Below, piece by piece: positions 18,080 through 27,084 of a DNA stretch of 64,000 nucleotides (position 1 is the first letter of the stretch; the number at the start of each line of letters is the position of its first letter). Source of the DNA: Pseudomonadota bacterium (GTDB lineage Bacteria > Pseudomonadota > Gammaproteobacteria > Steroidobacterales > Steroidobacteraceae); contig JAJZDW010000009.1 in the NCBI GenBank assembly GCA_021851405.1, positions 1 to 64,000 on the forward strand, given 5' to 3'. The position numbers and the translations under genes were made by a program. Below the pieces are notes generated by a model that was not told the origin of the DNA, ran no database searches, and saw only the letters and a list, made by a program, of their open reading frames with translations.

Positions 18080-19633
18080 TCAGGGATCCTCTGCCGAGCG
18101 TTCGACTTCGTGCGGCGCGGAGCAGTATCGTGTGATGAACGCCTCGTGAGTCGGCATCGCCTCGGCGGCCTGCTGAATGCTGCGGTGCGCGAGCGCGAGG
18201 CGCTGCCTGAGCGAATCGTCCGCGCCCACTGCGGCTACAGGATCGGCACGCTGCGGAACGATTCCCTGGCCGAGCAGCACGGCGATCCAGCTCGTCTCGA
18301 GGAATAATTCGTGGCCGAGCGGAATCAGTCGGCCGTGGGCCCGGAAATGCGCGATCTTCTCGGCGAGCAGTTCCGGGATCGACATGTCGCGGCAGTAGCG
18401 CCACAGTGCGCTGTCACGCCGCTGCCCGGCTTTGTAATGCAGGATGATGAAGTCGCGAATCCGCTCGAATTCCAGCCGCGACTGCCGGTTGAACTCCTCA
18501 CGCAAGCGTGGCTCAAAATCCCGATCCGGTAGATAGCGCAGCAGCCGCGTGAGCGCCGTCTGGACGAGGTGGATGCTGGTCGACTCCAGCGGTTCGAGAA
18601 ATCCGCCTGCCAGCCCCAGCGCAACGCAGTTCTTCGCCCAGGCGAGACGGCGCATGCCGGTGCTGAAGCGGATCGTGCGCGGCTCGGCGAGCGCTTCGCC
18701 TTCGAGGCTGCCGAGCAACGCCTCGGCAGCCTGATCCGGGCCCAGATGCTCGCTGCAATAGACGTATCCGTTGCCGACCCGATGCTGCAGCGGGATACGC
18801 CATTGCCAACCCGCCTCGCGTGCAGTCGCGCGCGTGTACGGGGTCAGCGGGCCGGTACCCCGGCACTGTACGGTCACCGCCCGGTCACACGGCAGCCACG
18901 CACTCCAGTCTTCATAGCCGGAATGCAACGCCTGCTCGATCAGCAGCGCGCGAAACCCGGTACAGTCGATGAACAGGTCCCCCTCGAGTCGCTCACCGCC
19001 CTCGAGCCGCAGCGCCTCGATGAACCCATCCGCGGCTCGCAACTCGACTTCGAGCACCCTGCGATCGTGCCGGATCACGCCGTGTTGCTCGGCGTAGCGG
19101 CGCAGAAACCGTGCGTACCGCACCGCATCGAAGTGATAGGCATAGGTGAACCGCGAAGCGACCGAACGCGGATCCTGGCTCGGCCGACTGAAACGCCCGA
19201 GCCGAGCCGCGCGTGCCGCGAGCGAGAACTCCTCGAGGGGCGGTGCGCCCCCGAGCGCGTTCAGCCGCAACCAGTAATGATGAAACTCGGTGATCTCGGG
19301 CGCTGCACCGTAGAAGCCGAACGGATGGAAATACCGGTGGCCCGGTCGCATCCAATCGACGAACTCGATGCCGAGCTTGAAGGTCCCCCCGACGCTGCGC
19401 ACGAACTCGTTCTCCTCGAGCCCCAGCAGCCGGTTGAACGCGTGCAGCGGCGGAATCGTCGCCTCACCAACACCAACCGTGGCGATGTGCGAGGATTCGA
19501 TCAGCTCGATGCGGCAGAACTGTGTGCCCAACACCCGCGAGAGCGCTGCGGCCGCCATCCAGCCGGCCGTGCCGCCACCGACGATGACGATGCTGCGCAG
19601 GCGCCGTTCAGAAGACCACTGGGATGTCGTCAC
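18080..19633 (-). CDS. Tryptophan-halogenase-like flavoprotein, paralogue 1
   Basis: A 517-residue flavin-dependent halogenase-family protein starting at a GTG (19633), 16 bp after the previous paralogue. It shows the FAD-binding GGGTAGW at the N-terminus, [23 protein letters not shown] (the conserved catalytic-type Lys), [11 protein letters not shown] (the WxWxIP halogenase motif) and [12 protein letters not shown] (the conserved Glu-Ser near the halide site). Known members halogenate tryptophan or other aromatics, but homologues beside TonB receptors in sugar-utilisation loci have no established substrate. There is no secondary-metabolite cluster here. It is cytoplasmic (no signal peptide) and needs a flavin reductase, none of which is encoded in the window. 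Confidence 0.88.
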   Translation of the reverse strand: MTTSQWSSERRLRSIVIVGGGTAGWMAAAALSRVLGTQFCRIELIESSHIATVGVGEATIPPLHAFNRLLGLEENEFVRSVGGTFKLGIEFVDWMRPGHRYFHPFGFYGAAPEITEFHHYWLRLNALGGAPPLEEFSLAARAARLGRFSRPSQDPRSVASRFTYAYHFDAVRYARFLRRYAEQHGVIRHDRRVLEVELRAADGFIEALRLEGGERLEGDLFIDCTGFRALLIEQALHSGYEDWSAWLPCDRAVTVQCRGTGPLTPYTRATAREAGWQWRIPLQHRVGNGYVYCSEHLGPDQAAEALLGSLEGEALAEPRTIRFSTGMRRLAWAKNCVALGLAGGFLEPLESTSIHLVQTALTRLLRYLPDRDFEPRLREEFNRQSRLEFERIRDFIILHYKAGQRRDSALWRYCRDMSIPELLAEKIAHFRAHGRLIPLGHELFLETSWIAVLLGQGIVPQRADPVAAVGADDSLRQRLALAHRSIQQAAEAMPTHEAFITRYCSAPHEVERSAEDP

Positions 19634-19649
19634 GCCCCTGTCCTGCCCG

Positions 19650-21158
19650 TCACGCCGGGCGCGAGAGCGCGCTGCGGCGCTCGATGAATGCTTGATGCGT
19701 CGGCATCGTGCGGGCCACCCGTTCGATGCGCTCGCGTCGCTGCTGCATCGCCCGCCGCAGCTCGGCGGCATCGAGCCCCTCGATCTGCGGATCGTAGCGC
19801 TGCGGCACGCACCCCATGCCGAGAAAGATCGACACCCAGCTCGATTCGCGATAGGACTCCTCGCTGTACAGCGGCACTTTCGCGCACGCGCGCCACACGT
19901 CGATCTTGTGGCGCAGCGTCTCCGGCAGCGGCATGTCGCGACAGTATCGCCAGAACTCCGTGTCCTCGCGCGTGCTGAGGCAGTAATGCAGGATGAGGAA
20001 ATCGCGGATGCGCTCGTACTCATTGCGCGTCAGGCGGTTGTATTCGGCTGCCACAGCCGGATCGAAGCGACGATCCGGCAGGAACTCAATCAGGCGTGCC
20101 GCGGCATTCTGGATGAGCTGGATACCGCTCGACTCGAGCGGCTCGAGAAAGCCCGCCGCAAGACCGATCGCGATGCAGTTGCCCACCCACGCGTTGCGCC
20201 GCAGGCCAGCGGTAAATCGCAGCTGGCGCAGCTCATCGAGCGCAGGCCTCTCGAGGCTGCCGGCCAGTTGCTCGGCCGCATGCTCGTCGCTGAGGAAGCG
20301 GCTCGCGTAGACGTAACCGTTGCCAAGCCGCTGCTGCAGAGGGATGCGCCACATCCACCCCGCCGCCTGTGCCATCGCTACGGTGTACGGTGTCGGTTCC
20401 ACCTCGCGCTCGCACGGCACCACGACCGCTCGGTCGCAGGGCAGCCACTGCGACCAGGACTCGTAGCCGACCTGCAGGGCCTCTGCGATGAGGCGCGCGC
20501 GAAAGCCCGACGCATCGATGAACAGGTCCGCATCGATTTGCCGGCCATCCGCCAAGGTCAGGCCGGCGATGAATCCGTCGTGCGGCCGCAGCCGCACATC
20601 GGCCACCAGACCCTCGGTGCGCCGCACGCCGTTGCGCTCCGCGACCGCGCGCAGACACCGGACATACCCGCTCGCCTCGAGATGGTAGGCGTACCGATAG
20701 GCCGCAGCCGGCGAGCCCGCCTCGCTCGCGGGCGGGGCGAACCGGCCGAGCCTACCGGCAACGTACGGGAAGGAATACGCCCCCAGCGGCGTCGGATCGC
20801 CGAGCGCGCGCAACCGCAACCAGTGATGATGCGGTGCGATGCCATCGATGTCGGCGCCAAAGTCCCCGAAGAAATGGAAGTGACGCCCGCCCGCCGCACA
20901 CCAGTCACGAAATTCGATACCGAGCTTGAACGTCGCTGAACTCTGTCGCAGCAGCTCGCCCTCCTCGATCCCGAGCAGACCGTTCAGCGCGCGGATGATC
21001 GGTACGGTGGCCTCGCCGACGCCGATGGTACCCAAGTCCTCGGACTCCACCAGCTCGATCGCGACGCGGCCGCGCAGAAACCGCGCCAGCACCGCCGCGC
21101 TGATCCACCCCGCGGTACCGCCGCCGACAATGACGATTTTCTCAAGCGGTCCGGCCAT
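19650..21158 (-). CDS. Tryptophan-halogenase-like flavoprotein, paralogue 2
   Basis: A 502-residue paralogue of the protein just downstream. The ATG at 21158 follows a G-rich stretch and gives [18 protein letters not shown]. It keeps the FAD motif, [34 protein letters not shown] and [12 protein letters not shown]. An [14 protein letters not shown] segment and HHHW region differ from paralogue 1, so the two may act on different substrates. It lies 83 bp after the TonB receptor, a gap holding a strong hairpin (21194-21229) that may set the ratio of receptor to halogenase. Function in glycan use is unknown. Confidence 0.88.
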   Translation of the reverse strand: MAGPLEKIVIVGGGTAGWISAAVLARFLRGRVAIELVESEDLGTIGVGEATVPIIRALNGLLGIEEGELLRQSSATFKLGIEFRDWCAAGGRHFHFFGDFGADIDGIAPHHHWLRLRALGDPTPLGAYSFPYVAGRLGRFAPPASEAGSPAAAYRYAYHLEASGYVRCLRAVAERNGVRRTEGLVADVRLRPHDGFIAGLTLADGRQIDADLFIDASGFRARLIAEALQVGYESWSQWLPCDRAVVVPCEREVEPTPYTVAMAQAAGWMWRIPLQQRLGNGYVYASRFLSDEHAAEQLAGSLERPALDELRQLRFTAGLRRNAWVGNCIAIGLAAGFLEPLESSGIQLIQNAAARLIEFLPDRRFDPAVAAEYNRLTRNEYERIRDFLILHYCLSTREDTEFWRYCRDMPLPETLRHKIDVWRACAKVPLYSEESYRESSWVSIFLGMGCVPQRYDPQIEGLDAAELRRAMQQRRERIERVARTMPTHQAFIERRSALSRPA

Positions 21159-21193
21159 TGAGCGCCCGCCCCCCCTTATGCACACCGCGAACA

Positions 21194-21229
21194 GCGGCGC
21201 CCGGCGAGTCTAGCCCAGCCGGGCGCCGC
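21194..21229. repeat. Perfect 12-bp inverted repeat between TonB receptor and halogenase genes
   Basis: GCGGCGCCCGGC (21194-21205) and its exact complement (21218-21229) are separated by 12 bp. There is no T-run, so it is more likely an mRNA-stabilising or attenuating hairpin inside the operon than a full intrinsic terminator. Confidence 0.65.
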
Positions 21230-21241
21230 GCACGGCGCACC

Positions 21242-24200
21242 TCAGAACTGCATACGCACCGCAAGGGCCACGGTCCGGTCCGTGGTCGTCCAGCTGTAGA
21301 TCGGCGCGAACGTGGCACCGCCGACGTCGATCTTGGTGCGCGACTGCAGAATGTTCGTCGCTTGCAGTCCGACCTTCAGGTAGCGGTTGACGTCGTAGAA
21401 CACCTCGCCGTCGAGCTGACCGTAATTCTCCATCCAGGCCGGCTCGTTGAGGTTGGCCGCCGAGGTCGTCAGCAGGTAGCGCTCGCGCCAGTTCCAGGCC
21501 AGTCGCCCCTCGACGTGGTGATTCTGATACATCACCGCCGCGTTGTAACTCCAGCGCGACATGCCCTCGAGCGGCAGGTTCTGATCCTGCGCCCCGCCGC
21601 CGCGGCAGGAGTTCTGGTTCACGCCCGCACTCGCCGTCACCGTACTGCCCACCTCGCAGTTGTTGAACACGTTGATCGCGGCGTTCGAGCCTCCGGCGCT
21701 GTCGACGAAGGTGAGATTCCCGGTGAACCCCAGGCCCTGCAGGTACCACGGCAGGAAGTGGTAGAACTGCTGATACGCCAGCTCGAACCCTTTGACCGAG
21801 CCACGCTTGCCGTTCATGTTCTCCATGACCTGGAAGGTCTGGGTCACGCCGTTGCGTGTAAACGTCTCGTTGTTCACGCCGGTAAAGATGTAATTACTGA
21901 TGTCCTTGTAGAAGATGTCGAACGTGATGTCGCCCGCCGGCGCGAAATACCACTCGAGACTGGAATCGAGATTGATCGCCTCGATGGGCTTCAGTTCGGG
22001 ATTGCCCGCCGTCCCGCTGGTCGCATTGACCAAAGCCGGCAGCGGCGTACTGCCCTGGAATCCGTAGCCGATCGTCTTGTAGGGCAGCATCTGGTCGAAC
22101 GACGGGCGGGTCATCCCTTCGCTCGCCGCGATGCGCCACTGCAGATCGTGAGTCAGCAGGAAGCGCACGTTGAAGCTGGGCAGCACGTTGGTGTACGCGT
22201 TGGCCGGGAACGTGTACGGCGTAGCTCCGCCGTTGCCGGTGAACTGGATGGCGCTGGAGATGTACTGGCACTGCGTCGCGCTGTAGCCGCCCGAGAGGCA
22301 ACTCGCCACCGAACCGGCTTTGATCGGAGCGATTTCAAGCACGCCGGTCGCCGGGGAGTCGACCGTGCGCACCACGCGCACACCGAAGTTGCCATCCATC
22401 GGGCCGACTGGCGTGTGGTGGTGGAAGTCCAGCTCGAGGTACCCCGCATAGGTATGCTGCGCCTGGTCATTCACACCGTTGGCGGCGTTATCGGCGCTGA
22501 GCGGACTGTAATTGTTCCAATTGGTGGTCTCCGGCGTCCAACCCCAGCCCGCGCCGCTCGCCTGCTCGACTGACTGCAGCACGGAGTTGTAGGCGTACTG
22601 GGTGCCGTTGCGCACCAGTTGGTAGGAGGGAAAGATGCCTCCGCCCGGATACGGGACGCTGCCGCCCATGAAGTTGCTGAAGCTCTCGTACTGGGTGGCC
22701 CAGCTCGGGGAAGCCGTGATCGGCACGGGCTTGCCGCCGAACTGGTAATCCCACGACAGCAACGACCAGTTCCAGTTGCCCTCACGAGTGATCGCGTGAC
22801 GATCCTCGACCCGCGCACCGAAACGGAAGTCATCGAGCCAAGGGTTGTGCTCGAACTTGACGGTGCCGTCGAGGCGCTCCGCCCACTGGTGCGCGTCATT
22901 GTTCTCGATGTGATCCATCGCGCAGCACCACCAGTAATCGGCCGGGTTGTTCATCTCGTACGGAGTCTGGCTGAGCTGCATCGTCGGGGAGTTGGCGGCG
23001 GTGTTGAACGTGAGCCACTGACCGCCGGTGGCGCCGCCCAGCGGCGCTCCGCTCGGCAGCGTGCCGACCTGCGTGTAGGCCGTCATGCTGACCATGTCGG
23101 CATGCGACTGCACGTACTGCACATCGCCGCGCAGAGAGAAATCCGCAGTCGGCCGCCAGCGCAGATCGGTGGTGAACATCTGCGTCGAGTGATGGTCCTT
23201 CTCGTAGCGGGTATCGAGCTGTGGGGTGAACCACACCTTGCCGGCGGTCACCACGCCCGCGGGCGTAACGCTGGTGTAGCTCGCGGTCGGGCAGTATCCG
23301 GAACAGCCGGCGGCCGGGGTCGGCCCCGGTGCGCCGAGATACTCCCCGTAGCTGCCCTCGGCATGCTCGAGGTCGGTCGGGTTGTCCTTCGTCTGAAAGG
23401 CGTGCGCGGTGAACAACCAGGTATTGTTGGGCGACTCCCACTGGAAGACGCCATCGAGCGCCTGGCGGTTCTGCTTCCAGTCAAGACGCCGCCAGCCCAT
23501 CGAGTTCGGCACGTACACCGTCGAGCCGGCCGGCAGGCCGGCTTCGGCGACCGGCAGCGTCTGTGCGACGTAGTCGCCAAGCTGGATGCTGTCGGTGCGA
23601 TTACCCTCTTGCGCATAGGTGCCCGAGAGCAGCACGCCCATTTTACCGATGCCGGTGTGCCAGTAGTTACTCCACAGGGCATTCACGGTCGGGAAGCCCT
23701 GCTTGATCATGTCGCCATACTGGTAGTTCGCCGAGAAGGCCGTCAGGTTGTGGCGGCTCGTCAGCGGTTTGCGGGTGACCATGTCGACGACGCCGCCAAT
23801 CCCCCCCTCGATCTGGTCGGCGGTCGGGCTCTTGTAGACCTTGATCGCGGAAAGCAGGTCCGGGGAGATGTCCTCGAAGCTGATCTGACGGCCATCGTTG
23901 GCCGAGAAGATCTCCTCGCCGTCGAGTTCGCTCTTGACCCAGGAGAGGCCACGAATGAACACATTGCCGCCGGAGTCGGTAATGCGCGCCGGATCGCGAT
24001 TGTTATCCGTACGCTCGATCATCACACCGGGAATGCGCTCGAGCGCCTCCGCGACGCTGCTGTCGGGCAGCGCGCCGATATCCTCGGCCGTGACCGCATC
24101 GACGATCTGCGGCGCATTGCGCTTGATCGCCTCGGAGGAAATCATCATCTGGCGCAGACCGCTCACCACCACTTCGTGCAGCAGCGCCGGCGGTGATTTC

Positions 24201-24394
24201 GGTGCCGGCGAGGTGCCGCTCGCCGGGGCCGTCGCCGGCTGGGCCGACTCCGCAGGGCGGCTCTGTGCCTGCGCGGTCTGGGACATCGCCAGCACCAGCG
24301 CCAGCGCGGTTGCGGCGGCCGGGACTCGAAGCGGCACCGAGGACAGATCCACGGCGCGGACATGGCTGCGGCGACGATGCAAAGGAATAGCCAC
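21242..24394 (-). CDS. TonB-dependent outer-membrane receptor 1
   Basis: A 1050-residue receptor starting at a GTG. The signal peptide (AAATALALVLAMSQTAQA) is followed by a linker rich in Ala, Pro and Ser, then the plug: EVVVSGLRQMMISSEAIKRN, VDAVTAEDIGALPDSSVAEALERIPGV, FIRGLSWVKSELDGEEIF and KVYKSPTADQIEGGIGGVVDM. The barrel has many alternating strands and ends in an aromatic residue (VALAVRMQF), the usual signal for outer-membrane assembly. This plug type is frequent in receptors for plant oligosaccharides in xanthomonads and caulobacters. It heads an operon with two halogenase-like genes and a secreted unknown. Tandem operator-like sites lie upstream at 24528-24555. Substrate (xyloglucan or glucuronoxylan oligosaccharide) is inferred. 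Confidence 0.92.
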   Translation of the reverse strand: MAIPLHRRRSHVRAVDLSSVPLRVPAAATALALVLAMSQTAQAQSRPAESAQPATAPASGTSPAPKSPPALLHEVVVSGLRQMMISSEAIKRNAPQIVDAVTAEDIGALPDSSVAEALERIPGVMIERTDNNRDPARITDSGGNVFIRGLSWVKSELDGEEIFSANDGRQISFEDISPDLLSAIKVYKSPTADQIEGGIGGVVDMVTRKPLTSRHNLTAFSANYQYGDMIKQGFPTVNALWSNYWHTGIGKMGVLLSGTYAQEGNRTDSIQLGDYVAQTLPVAEAGLPAGSTVYVPNSMGWRRLDWKQNRQALDGVFQWESPNNTWLFTAHAFQTKDNPTDLEHAEGSYGEYLGAPGPTPAAGCSGYCPTASYTSVTPAGVVTAGKVWFTPQLDTRYEKDHHSTQMFTTDLRWRPTADFSLRGDVQYVQSHADMVSMTAYTQVGTLPSGAPLGGATGGQWLTFNTAANSPTMQLSQTPYEMNNPADYWWCCAMDHIENNDAHQWAERLDGTVKFEHNPWLDDFRFGARVEDRHAITREGNWNWSLLSWDYQFGGKPVPITASPSWATQYESFSNFMGGSVPYPGGGIFPSYQLVRNGTQYAYNSVLQSVEQASGAGWGWTPETTNWNNYSPLSADNAANGVNDQAQHTYAGYLELDFHHHTPVGPMDGNFGVRVVRTVDSPATGVLEIAPIKAGSVASCLSGGYSATQCQYISSAIQFTGNGGATPYTFPANAYTNVLPSFNVRFLLTHDLQWRIAASEGMTRPSFDQMLPYKTIGYGFQGSTPLPALVNATSGTAGNPELKPIEAINLDSSLEWYFAPAGDITFDIFYKDISNYIFTGVNNETFTRNGVTQTFQVMENMNGKRGSVKGFELAYQQFYHFLPWYLQGLGFTGNLTFVDSAGGSNAAINVFNNCEVGSTVTASAGVNQNSCRGGGAQDQNLPLEGMSRWSYNAAVMYQNHHVEGRLAWNWRERYLLTTSAANLNEPAWMENYGQLDGEVFYDVNRYLKVGLQATNILQSRTKIDVGGATFAPIYSWTTTDRTVALAVRMQF

Positions 24395-24527
24395 GGTTCA
24401 TTACCCCCCTCAAGAATTCGAATGTCGGTGGCGGTTCGGACCGCCCGTTGGACCAGCGCAACACTCCCCGCTGCACCTGTGCACCAGCCGCCAAAATCCC
24501 CAGGAAACCGGTGTGGCCTGAGCAAGA

Positions 24528-24541
24528 CGATAGCGCTGTCA
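24528..24541. promoter_or_regulatory. Operator-like site C1, abutting C2
   Basis: CGATAGCGCTGTCA, a diverged member of the regulon palindrome. On the minus strand its left arm contains TATCGT, a plausible -10 for TonB receptor 1, 18 bp from TTGGTA in the adjoining site. Confidence 0.6.
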
Positions 24542-24555
24542 TGATTGCGCTACCA
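24542..24555. promoter_or_regulatory. LacI-type operator C2 upstream of TonB receptor 1
   Basis: TGATTGCGCTACCA. It directly abuts site C1, and on the minus strand its end forms TTGGTA, a candidate -35 for the receptor operon. It is also about 70 bp upstream of the divergent LysR gene. Confidence 0.68.
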
Positions 24556-24624
24556 ATCTGAAATATGATAAGAACCATATGAAATTTAGTATGGATTACA
24601 GAGCGTTCTGCCCTGGGGCCGTCT

Positions 24625-25614
24625 TTGAAGAAACATCGCCGACTTGAGTCATTCCTGCGCAATCGGTTGAATATCCGGCAACTGTCCTTCATTGCCGAGC
24701 TCGATACGGCCCGTTCCGTGGGCGGCGCGGCCCAGGCCGTTGGAATGTCCCAACCGGCCGCCTCGACGCTCTTGAAGGGATTCGAAGAGGCGCTCGATGT
24801 CCAGCTGTTCGAGCGCCACGCCCGCGGCATCGTCCCGACGGAGTACGGCGAGGTCCTCACTCGTCACGCGCGCGCGATCATCGCCGAGCTCGACCAGGTG
24901 CAGGAACAGATCGCCGCGTTGAAGTCCGGCCTCGCCGGTCAGGCAACGATTGGCGCGGTGGCAACGCCGGGGACGAATCTCGTGCCCTACGCGGTGGCCC
25001 AATTGAAGCAGCAGCACCCGCGCCTGTTGATCAGTATCGACATCGACTCCAGCCGCCCGCTGATCGACCGGCTGCTGCGCGGGCAACTCGACATGGTCGT
25101 GGGCCGCCTGCTCGATGCGCAGGGTGCCGGTGAGCTCCAGATGGAGCCGCTCGCCGGTGAGGTGCATGCGGCGATCTCAGCCGCGCAGCACCCGCTCGCG
25201 GCCAGACCCCAGGTGCGCCTGGAGGACCTGCTCACCCAGCTGTGGATTCTGCCGCCGCCCGGGAGTCTCCTGCGCGAGCGGCTCACCGCGGTCTTCCAAC
25301 AGCGCGATCTGCCCATGCCGCTCAACGTCGTCGAAGCGCAGTCATTGACGGCGATTCTCGGCCTGCTGCATGCCGCACATGCCGTCGTGCCGCTGCCCTG
25401 CGAGATCGTGCAGCCGCTGTGCGACTCCGGCGACCTGACCGTGCTCATCGAGGATATCGGGCTTGATCTCGGCCCGTTCGGCTTGATCACGCGACGCCAG
25501 CATCGGCTCTCCGCAGGCGCACAGGCGCTGGCGGCAGCCCTGCGCTCGACCGCAGCGACGCTCTACGCGCGCTCCTCGTCCGGGAGTGAACCGTTGGCGC
25601 CCAGCTCGAGGTAG
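24625..25614 (+). CDS. LysR-family transcriptional regulator
   Basis: A 329-residue LysR-type regulator. The N-terminal helix-turn-helix is seen at about residues 14-70 (LNIRQLSFIAELDTARSVGGAAQAVGMSQPAASTLLKGFEEAL, then LFERHARGIVPTEYGEVL); the remainder is the effector-binding domain with GAVATPGTNLVPYAVAQLK. It resembles GbpR-type regulators of sugar genes. The listed start is a TTG. It is transcribed away from TonB receptor 1 across a 230-bp gap with two operators, so it could regulate that operon or respond to a sugar acid. Its own expression may come under the LacI-family repressor. Effector unknown. Confidence 0.88.
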   Translation: MKKHRRLESFLRNRLNIRQLSFIAELDTARSVGGAAQAVGMSQPAASTLLKGFEEALDVQLFERHARGIVPTEYGEVLTRHARAIIAELDQVQEQIAALKSGLAGQATIGAVATPGTNLVPYAVAQLKQQHPRLLISIDIDSSRPLIDRLLRGQLDMVVGRLLDAQGAGELQMEPLAGEVHAAISAAQHPLAARPQVRLEDLLTQLWILPPPGSLLRERLTAVFQQRDLPMPLNVVEAQSLTAILGLLHAAHAVVPLPCEIVQPLCDSGDLTVLIEDIGLDLGPFGLITRRQHRLSAGAQALAAALRSTAATLYARSSSGSEPLAPSSR

Positions 25615-27023
25615 GCCTGCGCCACCGCGCTCCTGAACCGCGCCGCGCGCGCGAGGTGCGGCGGGAAGATCTCCGTGAGCGCCAGAAAGCCCTCGACGTC
25701 GTGCTCCGGTTGATCGGTACAGGCGCGGCCGAGGGCGAGCAGCCGCTCGGCCTGCGGATCGGTGAGCGCGCCTCGAGCGCGCGCCCGCCCGACCACGAAG
25801 CGCATCCACGCCGCGAGCGCCAGCGCAAGATGCCCAAAGGGTCGCCCGGCGGCCATCGCCTCCGCGAGACTCGGCAGCAGACGCACCGGGAGCTTCTTCG
25901 ATCCATCCCAGGCGATCTGCGCGAGCTGGTGTCTGACACTGGGGTTGCGAAATCGATCGAGCGTCGCCTCGATGTACGCCCCGACTTCAAACGAGCCGCT
26001 CGCACGCAGACCGGGTGCGACTTCCTCGCGCAACAGACGCTCGACGCAGTGCGCGAGCGGCAGGTCACGCATCGCCTCGGCCACCGTGGTGTGACCGCGC
26101 AACAGGCCGAGGTAGGCGAGCATCGAATGCGCCCCGTTGACCACTCTCAGCTTGGCGCGGTCATAGACCGAGACGTCCCGAGCCAACGTCACGCCCACTG
26201 CAGCCCAATCGGCCAGCCGCACCGCCGGGACATCCTCGATGACCCACTGCGTGAACCGCTCGCGCTGTACCGGCCAGGCGTCATCGAGGCCGCACTCGGC
26301 GGCAACGCGGGCGATCAGGTCCGCATCGGTCGCCGGAGTGATGCTGTCGACCATGGTGCGCGGAAAGGACACCTCGAGCTCGATCCACCGGGCCAACGCC
26401 GGATCGCGCTCAGCGGCGAATGCCGTCACCGCCGCGCGCAGCGTCGGTCCGTTGTCCGGCAGGTTGTCGCAGCTGACCACGACGAACGGCGCCACGCCGC
26501 GGGCGTGTCGCCGCCGAAGCCCTTCGGTGAGAAATCCGATGACGCTGCGGACCGCGCCGTCGGCCCGCAAGTCGTGTGCGATCTCCGGGTGCGCGAGATC
26601 AAGCTGCCCATCGCCCCCGAGACAGTAGCCCTTCTCGGTGACGGTGAGCGTCACCAGAAGCGTCTCGGGCGCCTCGAGGCGCGCAAACACCGCCGGCCGC
26701 TCACTCGGTGCCACGAGGATCTCGTGCAGCGCACCGATCACGCGCAGCGGCGCCGCCGCGGCGAGCTCGGCCAAGCAATACAGGTTATTCTGCGGCGCGA
26801 GCGCATCGCGAACTGCGCCGCTGTGCAGCGCAACGGCGCTGATGGCCCAGCGCGGATCGCGCTCGAGCAGCCGATCGGCGTAGTACGCTTGATGCGCGCG
26901 GTGAAACGCGCCGGGACCGAAGTGCAGCCAACCGACGCGGCAAGCCTCGCGCACGTAGCGCGGACGAGCCACCTCCGCACGCACCTGCGCCAGCGTTGAG
27001 TCGCTCAGCGGCCTGAGTTTCAT
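25563..27023 (-). CDS. uxuB: Fructuronate reductase (D-mannonate oxidoreductase)
   Basis: A 486-residue long-chain mannitol-dehydrogenase-family protein. The ATG at 27023 gives MKLRPLSDS. Visible motifs are VGWLHFGPGAFHRAHQAYYAD (nucleotide-binding start), VSCDNLPDNG, FPRTMVDSITPATD and the catalytic KLRVVNGAHSMLAYLG. UxuB reduces D-fructuronate to D-mannonate with NADH, the second cytoplasmic step of glucuronate breakdown after UxaC and before ManD, both encoded nearby. It is divergent from GH67 and shares operator 27038-27051, which begins 14 bp from its start. Its 3' end overlaps the LysR gene by about 50 bp in a convergent arrangement. Length agrees with E. coli UxuB (486 aa). Confidence 0.9.
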   Translation of the reverse strand: MKLRPLSDSTLAQVRAEVARPRYVREACRVGWLHFGPGAFHRAHQAYYADRLLERDPRWAISAVALHSGAVRDALAPQNNLYCLAELAAAAPLRVIGALHEILVAPSERPAVFARLEAPETLLVTLTVTEKGYCLGGDGQLDLAHPEIAHDLRADGAVRSVIGFLTEGLRRRHARGVAPFVVVSCDNLPDNGPTLRAAVTAFAAERDPALARWIELEVSFPRTMVDSITPATDADLIARVAAECGLDDAWPVQRERFTQWVIEDVPAVRLADWAAVGVTLARDVSVYDRAKLRVVNGAHSMLAYLGLLRGHTTVAEAMRDLPLAHCVERLLREEVAPGLRASGSFEVGAYIEATLDRFRNPSVRHQLAQIAWDGSKKLPVRLLPSLAEAMAAGRPFGHLALALAAWMRFVVGRARARGALTDPQAERLLALGRACTDQPEHDVEGFLALTEIFPPHLARAARFRSAVAQAYLELGANGSLPDEERA

Positions 27024-27037
27024 TGCGGAAAGAGTAA

Positions 27038-27051
27038 TGGTAGCGTTATCA
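27038..27051. promoter_or_regulatory. Shared LacI-type operator between uxuB and GH67
   Basis: TGGTAGCGTTATCA. On the plus strand TTGCGG (27023-27028), 17 bp and TTATCA (27046-27051) form a promoter for GH67. On the minus strand TACCAT sits 16 bp from TTGCGT and would serve uxuB. One bound repressor would block both. Confidence 0.78.
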
Positions 27052-27084
27052 CTTTGCAACGCAATCACTATCGCCGGGGGGCGC

